A stretch of DNA of 64,000 nt from JBCFAY01 sp038562375 (GTDB lineage: Bacteria > Bacillota > Clostridia > Christensenellales > CAG-138). A program made the position numbers and the translations under genes. Location: positions 62,001 to 126,000 of the forward strand of contig JBCFAY010000001.1 of assembly GCA_038562375.1 (NCBI GenBank). Direction: 5' to 3'. Positions 32,065 through 40,728 of the stretch are shown here, piece after piece. Under the pieces are notes generated by a model. It ran no database searches, was not told the origin of the DNA, and saw only the letters and a list, made by a program, of their open reading frames with translations. The number at the start of each line of letters is the position of its first letter. Position 1 is the first letter of the stretch.

Positions 32065-33236
32065 TATGATTTTCCCCCATTCTTATAAAGCGGTGACATT
32101 TGCCTTAAACGCTCCACGATCTTCGGATAGACGTCAAGGACATAATCGATCTCCTCTTCGGTCGTATCCTCGCACAGCGTCATACGCACGGAGCCGTGCG
32201 CGGTTTCATGGTCCATCCCCATCGCGAGCAGCACATGCGACGGATCGAGCGAGCCGGACGTGCAGGCGCTCCCGCTCGAGGCGGCGATGCCGTTGATGTC
32301 GAGCATCAGCAGGATCGATTCGCCCTCGATGTAGCGGATGCTGTAATTCACGTTCCCCGGCAGCCGCTCGGTCGGATGGCCGTTGAGCTTGACGTAGGGG
32401 ATGTGCTCCTCGATGCCGCGCATCAGCCTATCCCTCTTTTTGATAAGCTTTGCGACGTCGCGGTCGATATCCTCCGTCGCAATCTCTATAGCCGCGCCGA
32501 GGCCGACGATGCCCGGCACGTTTTCCGTGCCCGCGCGACGGTTGCTCTCCTGCGCGCCGCCGAGCAGGAACGACGGAAGCCTGATCCCGCTTCGCACATA
32601 GAGCGCGCCCGTGCCCTTCGGCCCGTGGAACTTGTGGGCGCTGAGCGAAAGAAGGTCGATCTTCATCTTCTCTACGTCGATGTGCGCGTGGCCGACGGCC
32701 TGCACGGCGTCCGTGTGAAACAGTACGCCCTTCTCGCGGCAGACCGCGCCGATCTCGGCGATCGGCATGATCGTGCCGACCTCGTTGTTCGCGAACATGA
32801 CGCTCACGAGTATCGTATCGGGGCGGATTGCGTCCGCGACGGACCGTGCGCTCACGCGGCCAAACTCGTCGACCGGAAGATACGTAACCTCAAAGCCTTC
32901 CTTTTCAAGCGCCTGCGCGGTGTGCAATACTGCGTGATGCTCGACCGAGGAGGTAATGATATGGCGGCCCTTGGCCTTTTTCATCGCCGCGACGCCACGG
33001 AGCGCCATATTGTCGCTCTCGGTGCCGCATCCGGTAAATATGATCTCCTTGGGCTTGGCGCCAAGCGCCTTTGCTACCTGCTCGCGCGCGAGCTCCACCG
33101 CTTTTTTGCCCTCCTGGCCGAAGCCGTGAAGGCTCGAAGGATTGCCGTATTCCACCGAGAAATACGGAATCATCTTCTCGAGCACCGATGGTCTTACCGC
33201 CGTCGTCGCGGCATTGTCAAGATAAACCCGTCTCAT
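32064..33236 (-). CDS. iscS: Cysteine desulfurase IscS (NifS type)
   Basis: 390 residues; a PLP enzyme that takes sulfur from cysteine. Opens with VYLDNAATTAVRP; PLP lysine in SLSAHKFHGPKG; active-site Cys in SSGSACTSGSLDPSHVL. The start ATG at 33236 overlaps the iscR stop (ATGA); the longer frame to 33392 is a shadow of iscR. Confidence 0.96.
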   Translation of the reverse strand: MRRVYLDNAATTAVRPSVLEKMIPYFSVEYGNPSSLHGFGQEGKKAVELAREQVAKALGAKPKEIIFTGCGTESDNMALRGVAAMKKAKGRHIITSSVEHHAVLHTAQALEKEGFEVTYLPVDEFGRVSARSVADAIRPDTILVSVMFANNEVGTIMPIAEIGAVCREKGVLFHTDAVQAVGHAHIDVEKMKIDLLSLSAHKFHGPKGTGALYVRSGIRLPSFLLGGAQESNRRAGTENVPGIVGLGAAIEIATEDIDRDVAKLIKKRDRLMRGIEEHIPYVKLNGHPTERLPGNVNYSIRYIEGESILLMLDINGIAASSGSACTSGSLDPSHVLLAMGMDHETAHGSVRMTLCEDTTEEEIDYVLDVYPKIVERLRQMSPLYKNGGKS

Positions 33237-33664
33237 TCGCTTCGCCTCTTTTGAATAGTGTAATCGTCCGCCATATCCTTGATCGTCGTATCGTTCAATA
33301 CGCCGTCGATCTTTGACTGAAGCTTGAGCCACAGCGGCCTCGCCGAGCATGTACCGGCGTTTTCGCAACCGAAGGATTCGTCTCCCACGCACTCGTAAAT
33401 GGCGGTGGTTCCTTCGAGGGCGCGAAGCACCTCTCCGACCGTGATCTCCTCGGGCGCGCGCGAGAGCATATACCCGCCCTGCGCGCCGCGAACGCCTGTC
33501 AAAAGCTTTGCGCGCTTGAGCGCCGCAACCAGCTGCTCAAGATACGCTTCGGAAATCCCTTGCATCTGCGCGAGCGCGCTCACCGCGACCGGATCGCCGC
33601 CGTATTGTGTCGCAAGGTCGACCACCGCCTTGAGTCCGTAGCGCGCTCGAGTCGATATCTTCAT
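33233..33664 (-). CDS. iscR: Rrf2-family Fe-S regulator IscR
   Basis: 143 residues. Winged helix with STRARYGLKAVVDLA and QGGYMLSR, then three cysteines spaced C-x7-C-x5-C (CVGDESFGC..GTC), the [2Fe-2S] site of IscR. It heads iscR-iscS-iscU. A site resembling the enterobacterial type-1 IscR box lies in its own leader, so autorepression is likely. Confidence 0.93.
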   Translation of the reverse strand: MKISTRARYGLKAVVDLATQYGGDPVAVSALAQMQGISEAYLEQLVAALKRAKLLTGVRGAQGGYMLSRAPEEITVGEVLRALEGTTAIYECVGDESFGCENAGTCSARPLWLKLQSKIDGVLNDTTIKDMADDYTIQKRRSE

Positions 33665-33676
33665 ACGCTCCGCCTC

Positions 33677-33701
33677 AATTCCAACTAATTTAGTCTGATT
33701 T
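33677..33701. promoter_or_regulatory. IscR type-1-like operator
   Basis: On the minus strand the core GACTAAATTAGT matches the invariant core GACTRWWWYAGT of the E. coli type-1 IscR site perfectly, and 18 of 25 positions of the whole consensus agree. It lies between the -10 box and the iscR start codon. Confidence 0.65.
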
Positions 33702-33710
33702 CCTTCTCAC

Positions 33711-33739
33711 AATGTATCACACATGGGATGCGCTGTCAA
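33711..33739 (-). promoter_or_regulatory. Promoter of iscR-iscS-iscU
   Basis: TTGACA and TACATT with a 17-base spacer on the minus strand. Perfect -35 box. Upstream, 33760-33783 is an A-rich/T-rich stem (AAAAAAGC..GCTTTTTT). 33784-33993 holds no recognised gene, only a plus-strand open stretch without a start codon. Confidence 0.75.
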
Positions 33740-33759
33740 ACATAAAATGCGGCGCTTTC

Positions 33760-33783
33760 AAAAAAGCTGCGCACCGCTTTTTT
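33760..33783. terminator. Terminator-like hairpin, both strands
   Basis: AAAAAAGC-8-GCTTTTTT forms a stem with T-runs on either strand. It could stop leftward read-through from glyA before the isc promoter. Weak because most pairs are A-T. Confidence 0.35.
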
Positions 33784-33993
33784 AAACTTTTAGGAACCGC
33801 CTCAAATACGGCCGGCAGTACCTGAAAGAAAGCCTCGCGCATATCACCGCCCGCAAAAAGAGCATCCGTAAGCAACGCCTCCCGAACCCCTCAAAAACGA
33901 ACGCACACTTATTTTATGGAACATGTTGCTTTCAATCCGTCGTTTTGCACAAACCTATGCGGCGATTCGAAAAGATGCGGGACAGCTTAAACA

Positions 33994-34022
33994 TAAAGGC
34001 GGCGGAGCAACGCTCCGCCGCC
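33994..34022 (-). terminator. Terminator after glyA
   Basis: GGCGGCGGAGC and its perfect complement (11-bp stem, 3-base loop), followed on the minus strand by TTTATG, 26 bases past the glyA stop. Confidence 0.8.
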
Positions 34023-34047
34023 AAAACTGTTGAACTTTCATTATAAA

Positions 34048-35286
34048 CTATGCGTAAAGCGGATGCTTCGCGCACATCGCTTCGACTTCGGCCTTTGCCG
34101 CCGGGATCGCGTCCTCGCCGTTTTTCGCGACGACTGCGATCAGGCGGGCGATAACGAGCATGTCCGCTTCGACAAGGCCGCGGGACGTGACCGCCGGGGT
34201 GCCGATGCGTACGCCGGAGGTGACGAACGGGCTTCGGGTCTCAAACGGGATCGTGTTTTTGTTGACGGTGATGTTCGCAAGCCCGAGCAGAGCTTCCACA
34301 TCCTTGCCGGTGCGGCCGGTGTTCGTCAGGTCGACGAGCATCACATGGTTGTCCGTTCCGCCCGAAACGATGCGGATCCCTTCCTTCTGCAAAGCGTCCG
34401 CGAGCGTCGCGGCGTTTTTGACGACCTGCCGCTGGTACGCCTTGAATTCAGGCGAGAGCACCTCCTTGAAGCAAACGGCCTTCGCGGCGATCGTATGCAT
34501 CAGGGGGCCGCCCTGCGTGCCCGGGAACACCGCGCGGTCGATCGCGCGCGCGTGCTCTTCGCGGCAGAGGATCAAACCGCCGCGCGGCCCGCGCAGCGTC
34601 TTATGGGTCGTGCTCGTGACCACGTCCGCATAGGGGACGGGGTTCATATGCACACCGGCGGCGACAAGGCCCGCGATATGCGCCATATCTACCATAAACA
34701 GCGCGCCGACCTCTTTGGCGATCGCGCTCATGCGTTCAAAATCGATCGCACGGGAATACGCGCTCGCGCCGGCGACGATCATCTTGGGCTTATGCTCGAT
34801 GGCGAGGCCCTTGAGGGCGTCATAGTCGATGCGCTCGTCCGCCTCGCTCACGCCGTAGGGGACGAATTTAAAATACTTGCCCGACATGTTGACCGGGCTT
34901 CCGTGCGTCAGATGCCCGCCGTGGGAAAGGTTCATGCCGAGGACGGTGTCGCCGTATTCGAGGAGCGCGAAATACACCGCAAGGTTCGCCTGCGCGCCCG
35001 AATGCGGCTGGACGTTCGCATGATCGGCGCCGAAGATCTCCTTCGCGCGGTCGCGCGCAATATTCTCCGCGATATCGACAAACTCGCAGCCGCCGTAGTA
35101 GCGCTTGCCGGGATACCCTTCGGCATACTTATTGGTCAGGTGGCTGCCCATCGCCGCCATGACGGCCGGACTGACAAAGTTTTCCGATGCAATCAGTTCC
35201 AGATGATCCCGCTGGCGGGTCAGTTCCTGCTCCATGACGGAAGCAATTTCCGGGTCCGTTGCGCGGATCAAGTCGAAATCAATCAT
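34048..35286 (-). CDS. glyA: Serine hydroxymethyltransferase
   Basis: 412 residues; PLP enzyme that interconverts serine and glycine and feeds one-carbon units to folate. Shows LIASENFVSPAV, GKRYYGGCEFVD, and the PLP lysine in TSTTHKTLRGPRGG. Single-gene unit with its own promoter and terminator. No glycine riboswitch is seen in the short leader. Confidence 0.97.
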   Translation of the reverse strand: MIDFDLIRATDPEIASVMEQELTRQRDHLELIASENFVSPAVMAAMGSHLTNKYAEGYPGKRYYGGCEFVDIAENIARDRAKEIFGADHANVQPHSGAQANLAVYFALLEYGDTVLGMNLSHGGHLTHGSPVNMSGKYFKFVPYGVSEADERIDYDALKGLAIEHKPKMIVAGASAYSRAIDFERMSAIAKEVGALFMVDMAHIAGLVAAGVHMNPVPYADVVTSTTHKTLRGPRGGLILCREEHARAIDRAVFPGTQGGPLMHTIAAKAVCFKEVLSPEFKAYQRQVVKNAATLADALQKEGIRIVSGGTDNHVMLVDLTNTGRTGKDVEALLGLANITVNKNTIPFETRSPFVTSGVRIGTPAVTSRGLVEADMLVIARLIAVVAKNGEDAIPAAKAEVEAMCAKHPLYA

Positions 35287-35317
35287 GGTATTACCCTCCC
35301 AAGCATTTATGGCTTAT

Positions 35318-35346
35318 ATTATATTGTATCTTGCAGTGCGTTACAA
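35318..35346 (-). promoter_or_regulatory. Promoter of glyA
   Basis: TTGTAA and TATAAT with a 17-base spacer on the minus strand, about 35 bases before the start codon. Confidence 0.75.
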
Positions 35347-35378
35347 CCGATATATTCATAAAATAACCGCTTAATTAT

Positions 35379-35405
35379 AAAAAAGCGGAACCTGTTTGCT
35401 CCGCT
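35379..35405 (-). terminator. Terminator after trxA
   Basis: AGCGGA and its complement around a 10-base loop, followed by TTTTT on the minus strand; 13 bases past the trxA stop. It closes the hisS-aspS-trxA stretch. Confidence 0.75.
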
Positions 35406-35417
35406 CTTTCTTAAAAC

Positions 35418-35744
35418 TTATAGGTGCGCGTCCAGCAGGTTCACATAGGCCCTTTTCGGCATCGCTCCCACCGTCTTGTCCACAAGTTTTCCGTTCTTAA
35501 AGATCATCAACGTCGGGATACTCATGACCTGAAACCGGGCCGCGATCTCCTGATGATCGTCGATATTGAGCTTGCAGACCTTCACTTTGCCCGCATAATC
35601 ATCCGCGAGCTGTTCGACCACCGGACCGACCATCCTGCAGGGCATACACCAAGGGGCCCAAAAATCCACCAATACCGGCATCTCCGGCTGCAATACCTCC
35701 GCGTCGAAATTCGCCTTGCTCAGTTCCGTTATCTTGTTTGACAT
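35418..35744 (-). CDS. trxA: Thioredoxin with a CMPC active site
   Basis: 108 residues, the usual length. VLVDFWAPWCMPCRM carries the redox pair; the residues between the cysteines are Met-Pro rather than the usual Gly-Pro. The cis-proline region is SIPTLMIFKNGKLV. GAGGAGG precedes the ATG at 35744; the frame to 35810 is leader. It stands 112 bases after aspS. Confidence 0.95.
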   Translation of the reverse strand: MSNKITELSKANFDAEVLQPEMPVLVDFWAPWCMPCRMVGPVVEQLADDYAGKVKVCKLNIDDHQEIAARFQVMSIPTLMIFKNGKLVDKTVGAMPKRAYVNLLDAHL

Positions 35745-35856
35745 CGTGATCCTCCTCAATGTGTGATGACTGCGCCCTGCGCTTATCATGCGCGGTTTTC
35801 CCAAGCGCATACGCCGGGAAAACGATCGGCCCGCCTCGGCCTACCGCAGGGTCCTG

Positions 35857-37647
35857 TTATTCTAAATCGATTTTTATGTGCAGTTCCTTGAGCTGCTTTT
35901 CGTCGACCTCGTCGGGAGCGTTGGTTAAGGGGCACGCCGCGGTCTGAATCTTCGGGAACGCGATGACGTCTCGGATGCTCGTCGCCCCGCAGATGAGCAT
36001 GGCAAGCCGGTCGAGGCCGTACGCAAGGCCGCCGTGCGGCGGCGCTCCATACTTGAACGCCTCCATCAAGAACCCGAACCTGTTCCAGGCGTCCTCTTTG
36101 GAAAATCCTAAAACCCGGAACATCGTTTCCTGCAGCTCGCTCGAATGGATACGGATCGAACCGCCGCCGATCTCGTTGCCGTTCAATACGATATCGTACG
36201 CTTTGGCGCGCACGCGGGCAGGGTCGGATTCAAGGTACTCAAGATCCTCGTCCTTGGGGCTCGTGAACGGATGGTGCATGGCGGTAAAGCGCTTTTCCTC
36301 CTCCGACCATTCCAGAAGCGGGAAGTCCGTGATCCAGAGAAGGTCGTAGCGGTCCTGGTCGATGAGAGAGAGCCTCCGCCCCAATTCAAGACGCAGCGCG
36401 CCCAGCGCGGTGCAGACGATGGAATCGTCCGGGTCCGCGACGAAGAATATAAGATCGCCGGTCTTCGCTTGTGCACGTTCGAGTATGGCAGCGATCTGCT
36501 CCTCGGTAAGGAATTTTGAGATCGGGGACTGTATCCCCTCGGGCTTGAGGCTGAACCACGCGAGGCCCTTGGCGCGGTATACCTTGACGAAGTCCCCCAG
36601 CGCGTCGATCTCGCGCCGCGCAAAGAGCGAAACGCCATCGGGTACACAGAGGCAGCGCACGCTTCCGCCGCCCTCGATGGCCGCCGCAAACACCTTGAAA
36701 TCGCAGTCCTTTACGATGTCGCTGAGGTTTTTAAGCTCCAGGCCGAAGCGCGTATCCGGCTTATCCGAGCCGTAGCGGTCCATCGCCTCGCGGTACGGGA
36801 TACGCCTTAGCGGAAGCTTGATGTCGATATCGAGCGTTTCCTTGAGCACGCGTTTCAAGAAGCCCTCGTTGACCGCGATCACGTCGTCCACTTCCACGAA
36901 CGACATCTCAAGGTCGATCTGCGTGAAATCGGGCTGGCGGTCGGCCCTGAGGTCCTCGTCGCGAAAACAGCGGGCGATCTGCATATAGCGGTCGAAGCCC
37001 GAGAGCATGAGCATCTGCTTGAACTGCTGCGGGCTCTGCGGCAGGGCGTAGAACTTCCCGGGATGCACGCGGCTTGGAACGAGGTAGTCGCGCGCGCCCT
37101 CGGGCGTGCTCTTGGTCAGTATCGGCGTCTCGATCTCGAGGAAGCCGTTCTCGCCGAAATAGTTGCGCGCGCAGTGGGCGATCTTGTGGCGCATGATCAG
37201 GTTGCGCTGCATGGCCGGGCGGCGAAGGTCGAGGTAGCGGTATTTGAGCCTCAATTGCTCGGATACGTTCGCGCTGTCGTCGATATAGATCGGCGGCGTC
37301 TGGGATTTGCTCAGGATCTTGAACTCACAGACGTGCACCTCGATCTCGCCCGTAGGGATTTTCGGGTTGAGCATCTCCGGGGCGCGGCCCACGAGCGTGC
37401 CGCGCACTGCGAGCACGTATTCGCTGCGGATGGATTCCGCCTTTTTAAACGTGTCTTCATCGAGCTTGCCCGCGTCGAACACCACCTGCATCACGCCGGT
37501 GCGGTCGCGCAGGTCGACGAAAATGAGCGCGCCTAAATCCCTGCGCACGCCTGCCCAGCCCATCAGAATCACTTCCCTGCCGACATCCGATAGCATTGGC
37601 TCGGCGCAATAGCTCGTCCGTTTCCAGCCTTGTAAGAGTTCTCCCAT
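35857..37647 (-). CDS. aspS: Aspartyl-tRNA synthetase
   Basis: 596 residues, bacterial type with a GAD insert (about 290-410). OB-fold anticodon domain at the N-terminus (VILMGWAGVRRDLG), class II motif 2 FRDEDLRADRQPDFTQID and motif 3 GLAYGLDRLAM. The flipping-loop region and QSPQQFKQ are present. It follows hisS by 33 bases and shares its T-box-controlled transcript. Confidence 0.97.
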   Translation of the reverse strand: MGELLQGWKRTSYCAEPMLSDVGREVILMGWAGVRRDLGALIFVDLRDRTGVMQVVFDAGKLDEDTFKKAESIRSEYVLAVRGTLVGRAPEMLNPKIPTGEIEVHVCEFKILSKSQTPPIYIDDSANVSEQLRLKYRYLDLRRPAMQRNLIMRHKIAHCARNYFGENGFLEIETPILTKSTPEGARDYLVPSRVHPGKFYALPQSPQQFKQMLMLSGFDRYMQIARCFRDEDLRADRQPDFTQIDLEMSFVEVDDVIAVNEGFLKRVLKETLDIDIKLPLRRIPYREAMDRYGSDKPDTRFGLELKNLSDIVKDCDFKVFAAAIEGGGSVRCLCVPDGVSLFARREIDALGDFVKVYRAKGLAWFSLKPEGIQSPISKFLTEEQIAAILERAQAKTGDLIFFVADPDDSIVCTALGALRLELGRRLSLIDQDRYDLLWITDFPLLEWSEEEKRFTAMHHPFTSPKDEDLEYLESDPARVRAKAYDIVLNGNEIGGGSIRIHSSELQETMFRVLGFSKEDAWNRFGFLMEAFKYGAPPHGGLAYGLDRLAMLICGATSIRDVIAFPKIQTAACPLTNAPDEVDEKQLKELHIKIDLE

Positions 37648-37680
37648 GTTTGTTCCCGTCCTTAAAATTATTGCAGAGAT

Positions 37681-38961
37681 TTATTGGGCAGCCGCGGCGC
37701 CAAGCATCGCTTTCGCCGTCTCGGCAGCCGCCCCGAACGGCGCGATCGTCTCTGCGCCGTCCTGCATATTCTTGAATTTCACGGTATCGGATCGAAGCTC
37801 ATCCTCGCCGATAACGGCCACGAGCGTACAGGAAAGCTTCCCGGCGTACTTAAACTGCGCCTTCACGCTCCGGCCGACGTGGTCGAACTCCACCTTAAGC
37901 CCCTGTGCCCGAAGCGCCTTGACAAGCTTGAAGCCCGCGTCCCGCGCGTCACCGCTCACCGGGGCGACGTAGACGTCGACCGGCCGCGGCGGGGGCAGCG
38001 CTACGCCCATGTTTTCCGCCACGAGCAGCAGCCGCTCCATCCCAAGGCCGAAGCCCACGCCCGGCATTGGGGGCCCGCCGAGCTGTTCGATCAGTCCGTC
38101 GTACCTTCCTCCCCCGCACACCGTACCCTGCGAGCCGATGCGGTTCGAGACGATTTCAAATACGGTCTTGGTATAATAATCGAGCCCGCGCACGATATGC
38201 GGGTTGATGCTGTATTCTACGCCGGCGGCGTCAAGACAGGCTTTGAGCTCCTTAAAATGCTCCTCGCACTCGGGGCAGAGATTCTCCAGCATCACGGGCG
38301 CGTTTTCGGCGATCTTGGAGCAGCCCTCCTCCTTGCAGTCGAGGATCCTCAGCGGATTCTTTTCAAGCCTCGTTAAGCAGGTTTCGCACAGCTCACCCGA
38401 ACGCGCTGAAAAATACCGGCGGAGGCGTTCGTTGTACGCGGGCCTGCAGTTCGGGCAGCCGATGCTGTTGATATTGATCGAGAGGCCCCCGATCCCCACC
38501 GTCTTAAAAAGCTCCAGCGCGATGAGGATGCACTCGGCGTCCGCGCTCGCCATAGGCGCGCCGAAAACCTCCACGCCGAACTGGTGATGCTCGCGCAGGC
38601 GGCCCGCCTGCGGTTTTTCATAGCGGAACACCGGGCAGTACAGATAGTACATCTTGGTCGGCTGCGCGTCGTTGAAAAGCTTATGCTCGATGAACATCCG
38701 CGCGACGCCCGCCGTACCCTCGGGCTTGAGCGTTATGGAGCGATCGCCCCGGTCCGTGAAGGTGTACATCTCCTTTTGGACGATGTCCGTCGTATCGCCC
38801 ACGCCGCGGTCGAACAGCTCCGTGTGCTCGAACACCGGCGTGCGGGTTTCATCGAAACCGTAGCGCTCGCAGATGTCGCGTATGATCCTCTCGAGCGCCT
38901 GCCAGCGATAGCTTTCCTTGGGCGTAACGTCCTTTGTGCCCTTAGGAGCCTGAATCTGCAT
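37681..38961 (-). CDS. hisS: Histidyl-tRNA synthetase
   Basis: 426 residues, class II. Motif GTKDVTPKESYRWQ at the start, motif 2 FRYEKPQAGRLREHHQFGVE, the HisA signature GLDYYTKTVFEI and the C-terminal anticodon domain. The ATG at 38961 has GGAGG nearby; the frame to 39135 reads into the T-box leader. Confidence 0.97.
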   Translation of the reverse strand: MQIQAPKGTKDVTPKESYRWQALERIIRDICERYGFDETRTPVFEHTELFDRGVGDTTDIVQKEMYTFTDRGDRSITLKPEGTAGVARMFIEHKLFNDAQPTKMYYLYCPVFRYEKPQAGRLREHHQFGVEVFGAPMASADAECILIALELFKTVGIGGLSININSIGCPNCRPAYNERLRRYFSARSGELCETCLTRLEKNPLRILDCKEEGCSKIAENAPVMLENLCPECEEHFKELKACLDAAGVEYSINPHIVRGLDYYTKTVFEIVSNRIGSQGTVCGGGRYDGLIEQLGGPPMPGVGFGLGMERLLLVAENMGVALPPPRPVDVYVAPVSGDARDAGFKLVKALRAQGLKVEFDHVGRSVKAQFKYAGKLSCTLVAVIGEDELRSDTVKFKNMQDGAETIAPFGAAAETAKAMLGAAAAQ

Positions 38962-38974
38962 AGAATCCTCCAAA

Positions 38975-39208
38975 TAAAAATAGGGCGCCCGCTCCATATA
39001 GGGACGGGAAACCCGCGGTACCACCCTGATTGGGCAAATCTGCCCCACTTGAACCGTTAACGCCGGCATACGTCCGCGCCTATTTAGGCCTGTTCGGGGC
39101 GGCGGCTCGCGGGCGTTGTTCGCGGATGCGCACAAATGCGGCTCTCAGCTGATGCCTCAATTCTCTGGTGGACGCAGTTCCCCGCTACTATTTCCGGTCA
39201 TTGCCATT
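38975..39208 (-). promoter_or_regulatory. T-box riboswitch leader of hisS
   Basis: The invariant T-box AGGGTGGTACCGCGG is at 39013-39027 on the minus strand. It is followed by a stem (CCCGTCC..GGAGCGGG) and CTATTTTTATT, the terminator, which competes with the antiterminator containing the T-box. Upstream lies a stem I region with GCTGAGAG and a distal arm. It binds uncharged tRNA; histidine is inferred from hisS. A candidate CAT specifier lies near 39145-39155, unproven. Confidence 0.9.
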
Positions 39209-39214
39209 GTGTGC

Positions 39215-39244
39215 ATTATAGCAATCCGCGCGGGGCCTTGTCAA
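39215..39244 (-). promoter_or_regulatory. Promoter of the hisS T-box transcript
   Basis: TTGACA and TATAAT, both perfect, with an 18-base spacer on the minus strand. The -35 box overlaps the stop codon of hemZ. Confidence 0.85.
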
Positions 39245-40728
39245 TGCCCGGCTTCGAAGAGGCGGCGCTTGTGCTCCGACAAAAGCTCGATTTTCCCGCA
39301 GTAGGAAGGGAGATCCTTCGGGTTCGGGACGCGCTCGACGCGATGCTCGCCGCCGAAGATGCGCTTGGTCATCGCGCCCGCGCCGTGGGCCATGATGTTG
39401 GTGAGCTCCTCCATCATATCGACGTTGTAGACGCATTCCTTCCCGGGCAGCGCGTACCCGACGTTTTCGAGGTTGCCGCGCATGTATTTCTGCCGGTACA
39501 TGTAATACGGCCGCATGTTCATCTCAAACGCTGTCCGCATCGCCATGCGCACCATCGCGTCCGCCGTCTCGGCATCCGGGAGCGGATATTCGCGGATGCG
39601 CTCCGCGAGGCGCGAGGAACGCTTCATCGCGAGCGTGTGCACGGTCAGATTTTCAGGCGCGAGAGCGCGCACGGCTTCGAGCGTTCGTTCCATATCCTCC
39701 GGTCCTTCGCCCGGAAGGCCTGCGATCAGGTCCATGTTGATCCAGCCAAAGCCCAGATCGCGCGCCAGGGAAAACGCGGCTTCGATATCCCGCTCCGTAT
39801 GCTTTCTGCCGATGCGCTCGAGCGTTGAACGGTTCATCGTCTGCGGGTTGATCGAAATCCGCGTCACGCCGAACGATTGAAGCACGGAGAGTTTTTCTTT
39901 GTCGATGGTGTCCGGCCGGCCCGCCTCCACAGTAAATTCAAAGCCAAAGCCGCCGTAGGCTTCGAGGGCGAAGCGGAGCAGGTCCGCCATCTCCTGCGCG
40001 GTCAGCGTCGTCGGCGTGCCGCCGCCCACGTAGAGCGAGCGCACGCGGTAGCCGTTTCGCTTTACGATGTCCGCGCCGAGCGCGATATCCTTTTTGAGCG
40101 CCTCAAGATAAGCGTCCACCTCGGCCTGTTTGCCCCGGACCTTGCCGCCGAAGGAGCAATACAAGCAGCGCGAAGCGCAGAACGGTATGCCGATGTACAC
40201 GCCGACGTCTTCGGGCTGAACGGAATCGACGATGCCCCGCTGCACCGCAACGATGGTCTTCGCAAGATCGAGCTTGTCGGGCGAAACGTCGAACTCCCCG
40301 AGCATCATCCGATCCGCCTCATTTGGGCCGAGCGCGTCGCAAAGCTCGCGATACAGACGCGTCGGACGGATGCCGGTGAGCGAGCCCCACGGCGTATAAG
40401 CCAAGAAATGCGCCTTCATCAGGCGGAACGCCGCGATTTTCAGCGCGCGCTTTTCGTACCGTTTCTGTTCGAGCGCCCCTCCCCGCGGGATCGGGCAGCG
40501 GTAGACGGTTCGATCCTCCGCAGGCCCCGTTTCCGGATGTGTGCGAAGGATTGCCTCGGCTACGATTTCCCCGCCTTCCCTTGAAAGGCTGGCGCAAAAG
40601 CCCATCTCGCCGGGGCGCGGCTCTTCGAAGGAAGGACATTCCTGCACATCCTCACGGTCGAGGAATATGCGCAGCACCTCGGCGAGGTCGTTCGCATATT
40701 CGCCCTGCGCAGTAAAGAAGCGCATCAT
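39241..40728 (-). CDS. hemZ: Radical SAM coproporphyrinogen dehydrogenase-like protein HemZ
   Basis: 495 residues. A roughly 160-residue N-terminal domain specific to HemZ precedes a radical SAM core with CASRCLYCSF (C-x3-C-x2-C), GGGTPT and the HemN-type INPQTMNRSTLERIGR block. It is thought to act on coproporphyrinogen III in anaerobic haem synthesis, but many HemZ proteins occur in organisms without a full pathway. Its start overlaps the metallo-hydrolase stop. Confidence 0.9.
   Translation of the reverse strand: MMRFFTAQGEYANDLAEVLRIFLDREDVQECPSFEEPRPGEMGFCASLSREGGEIVAEAILRTHPETGPAEDRTVYRCPIPRGGALEQKRYEKRALKIAAFRLMKAHFLAYTPWGSLTGIRPTRLYRELCDALGPNEADRMMLGEFDVSPDKLDLAKTIVAVQRGIVDSVQPEDVGVYIGIPFCASRCLYCSFGGKVRGKQAEVDAYLEALKKDIALGADIVKRNGYRVRSLYVGGGTPTTLTAQEMADLLRFALEAYGGFGFEFTVEAGRPDTIDKEKLSVLQSFGVTRISINPQTMNRSTLERIGRKHTERDIEAAFSLARDLGFGWINMDLIAGLPGEGPEDMERTLEAVRALAPENLTVHTLAMKRSSRLAERIREYPLPDAETADAMVRMAMRTAFEMNMRPYYMYRQKYMRGNLENVGYALPGKECVYNVDMMEELTNIMAHGAGAMTKRIFGGEHRVERVPNPKDLPSYCGKIELLSEHKRRLFEAGH

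Noticed and set aside
39116..39828. Plus-strand frames over the hisS promoter and hemZ
   Set aside because: They cross the T-box promoter and are antisense to hemZ.
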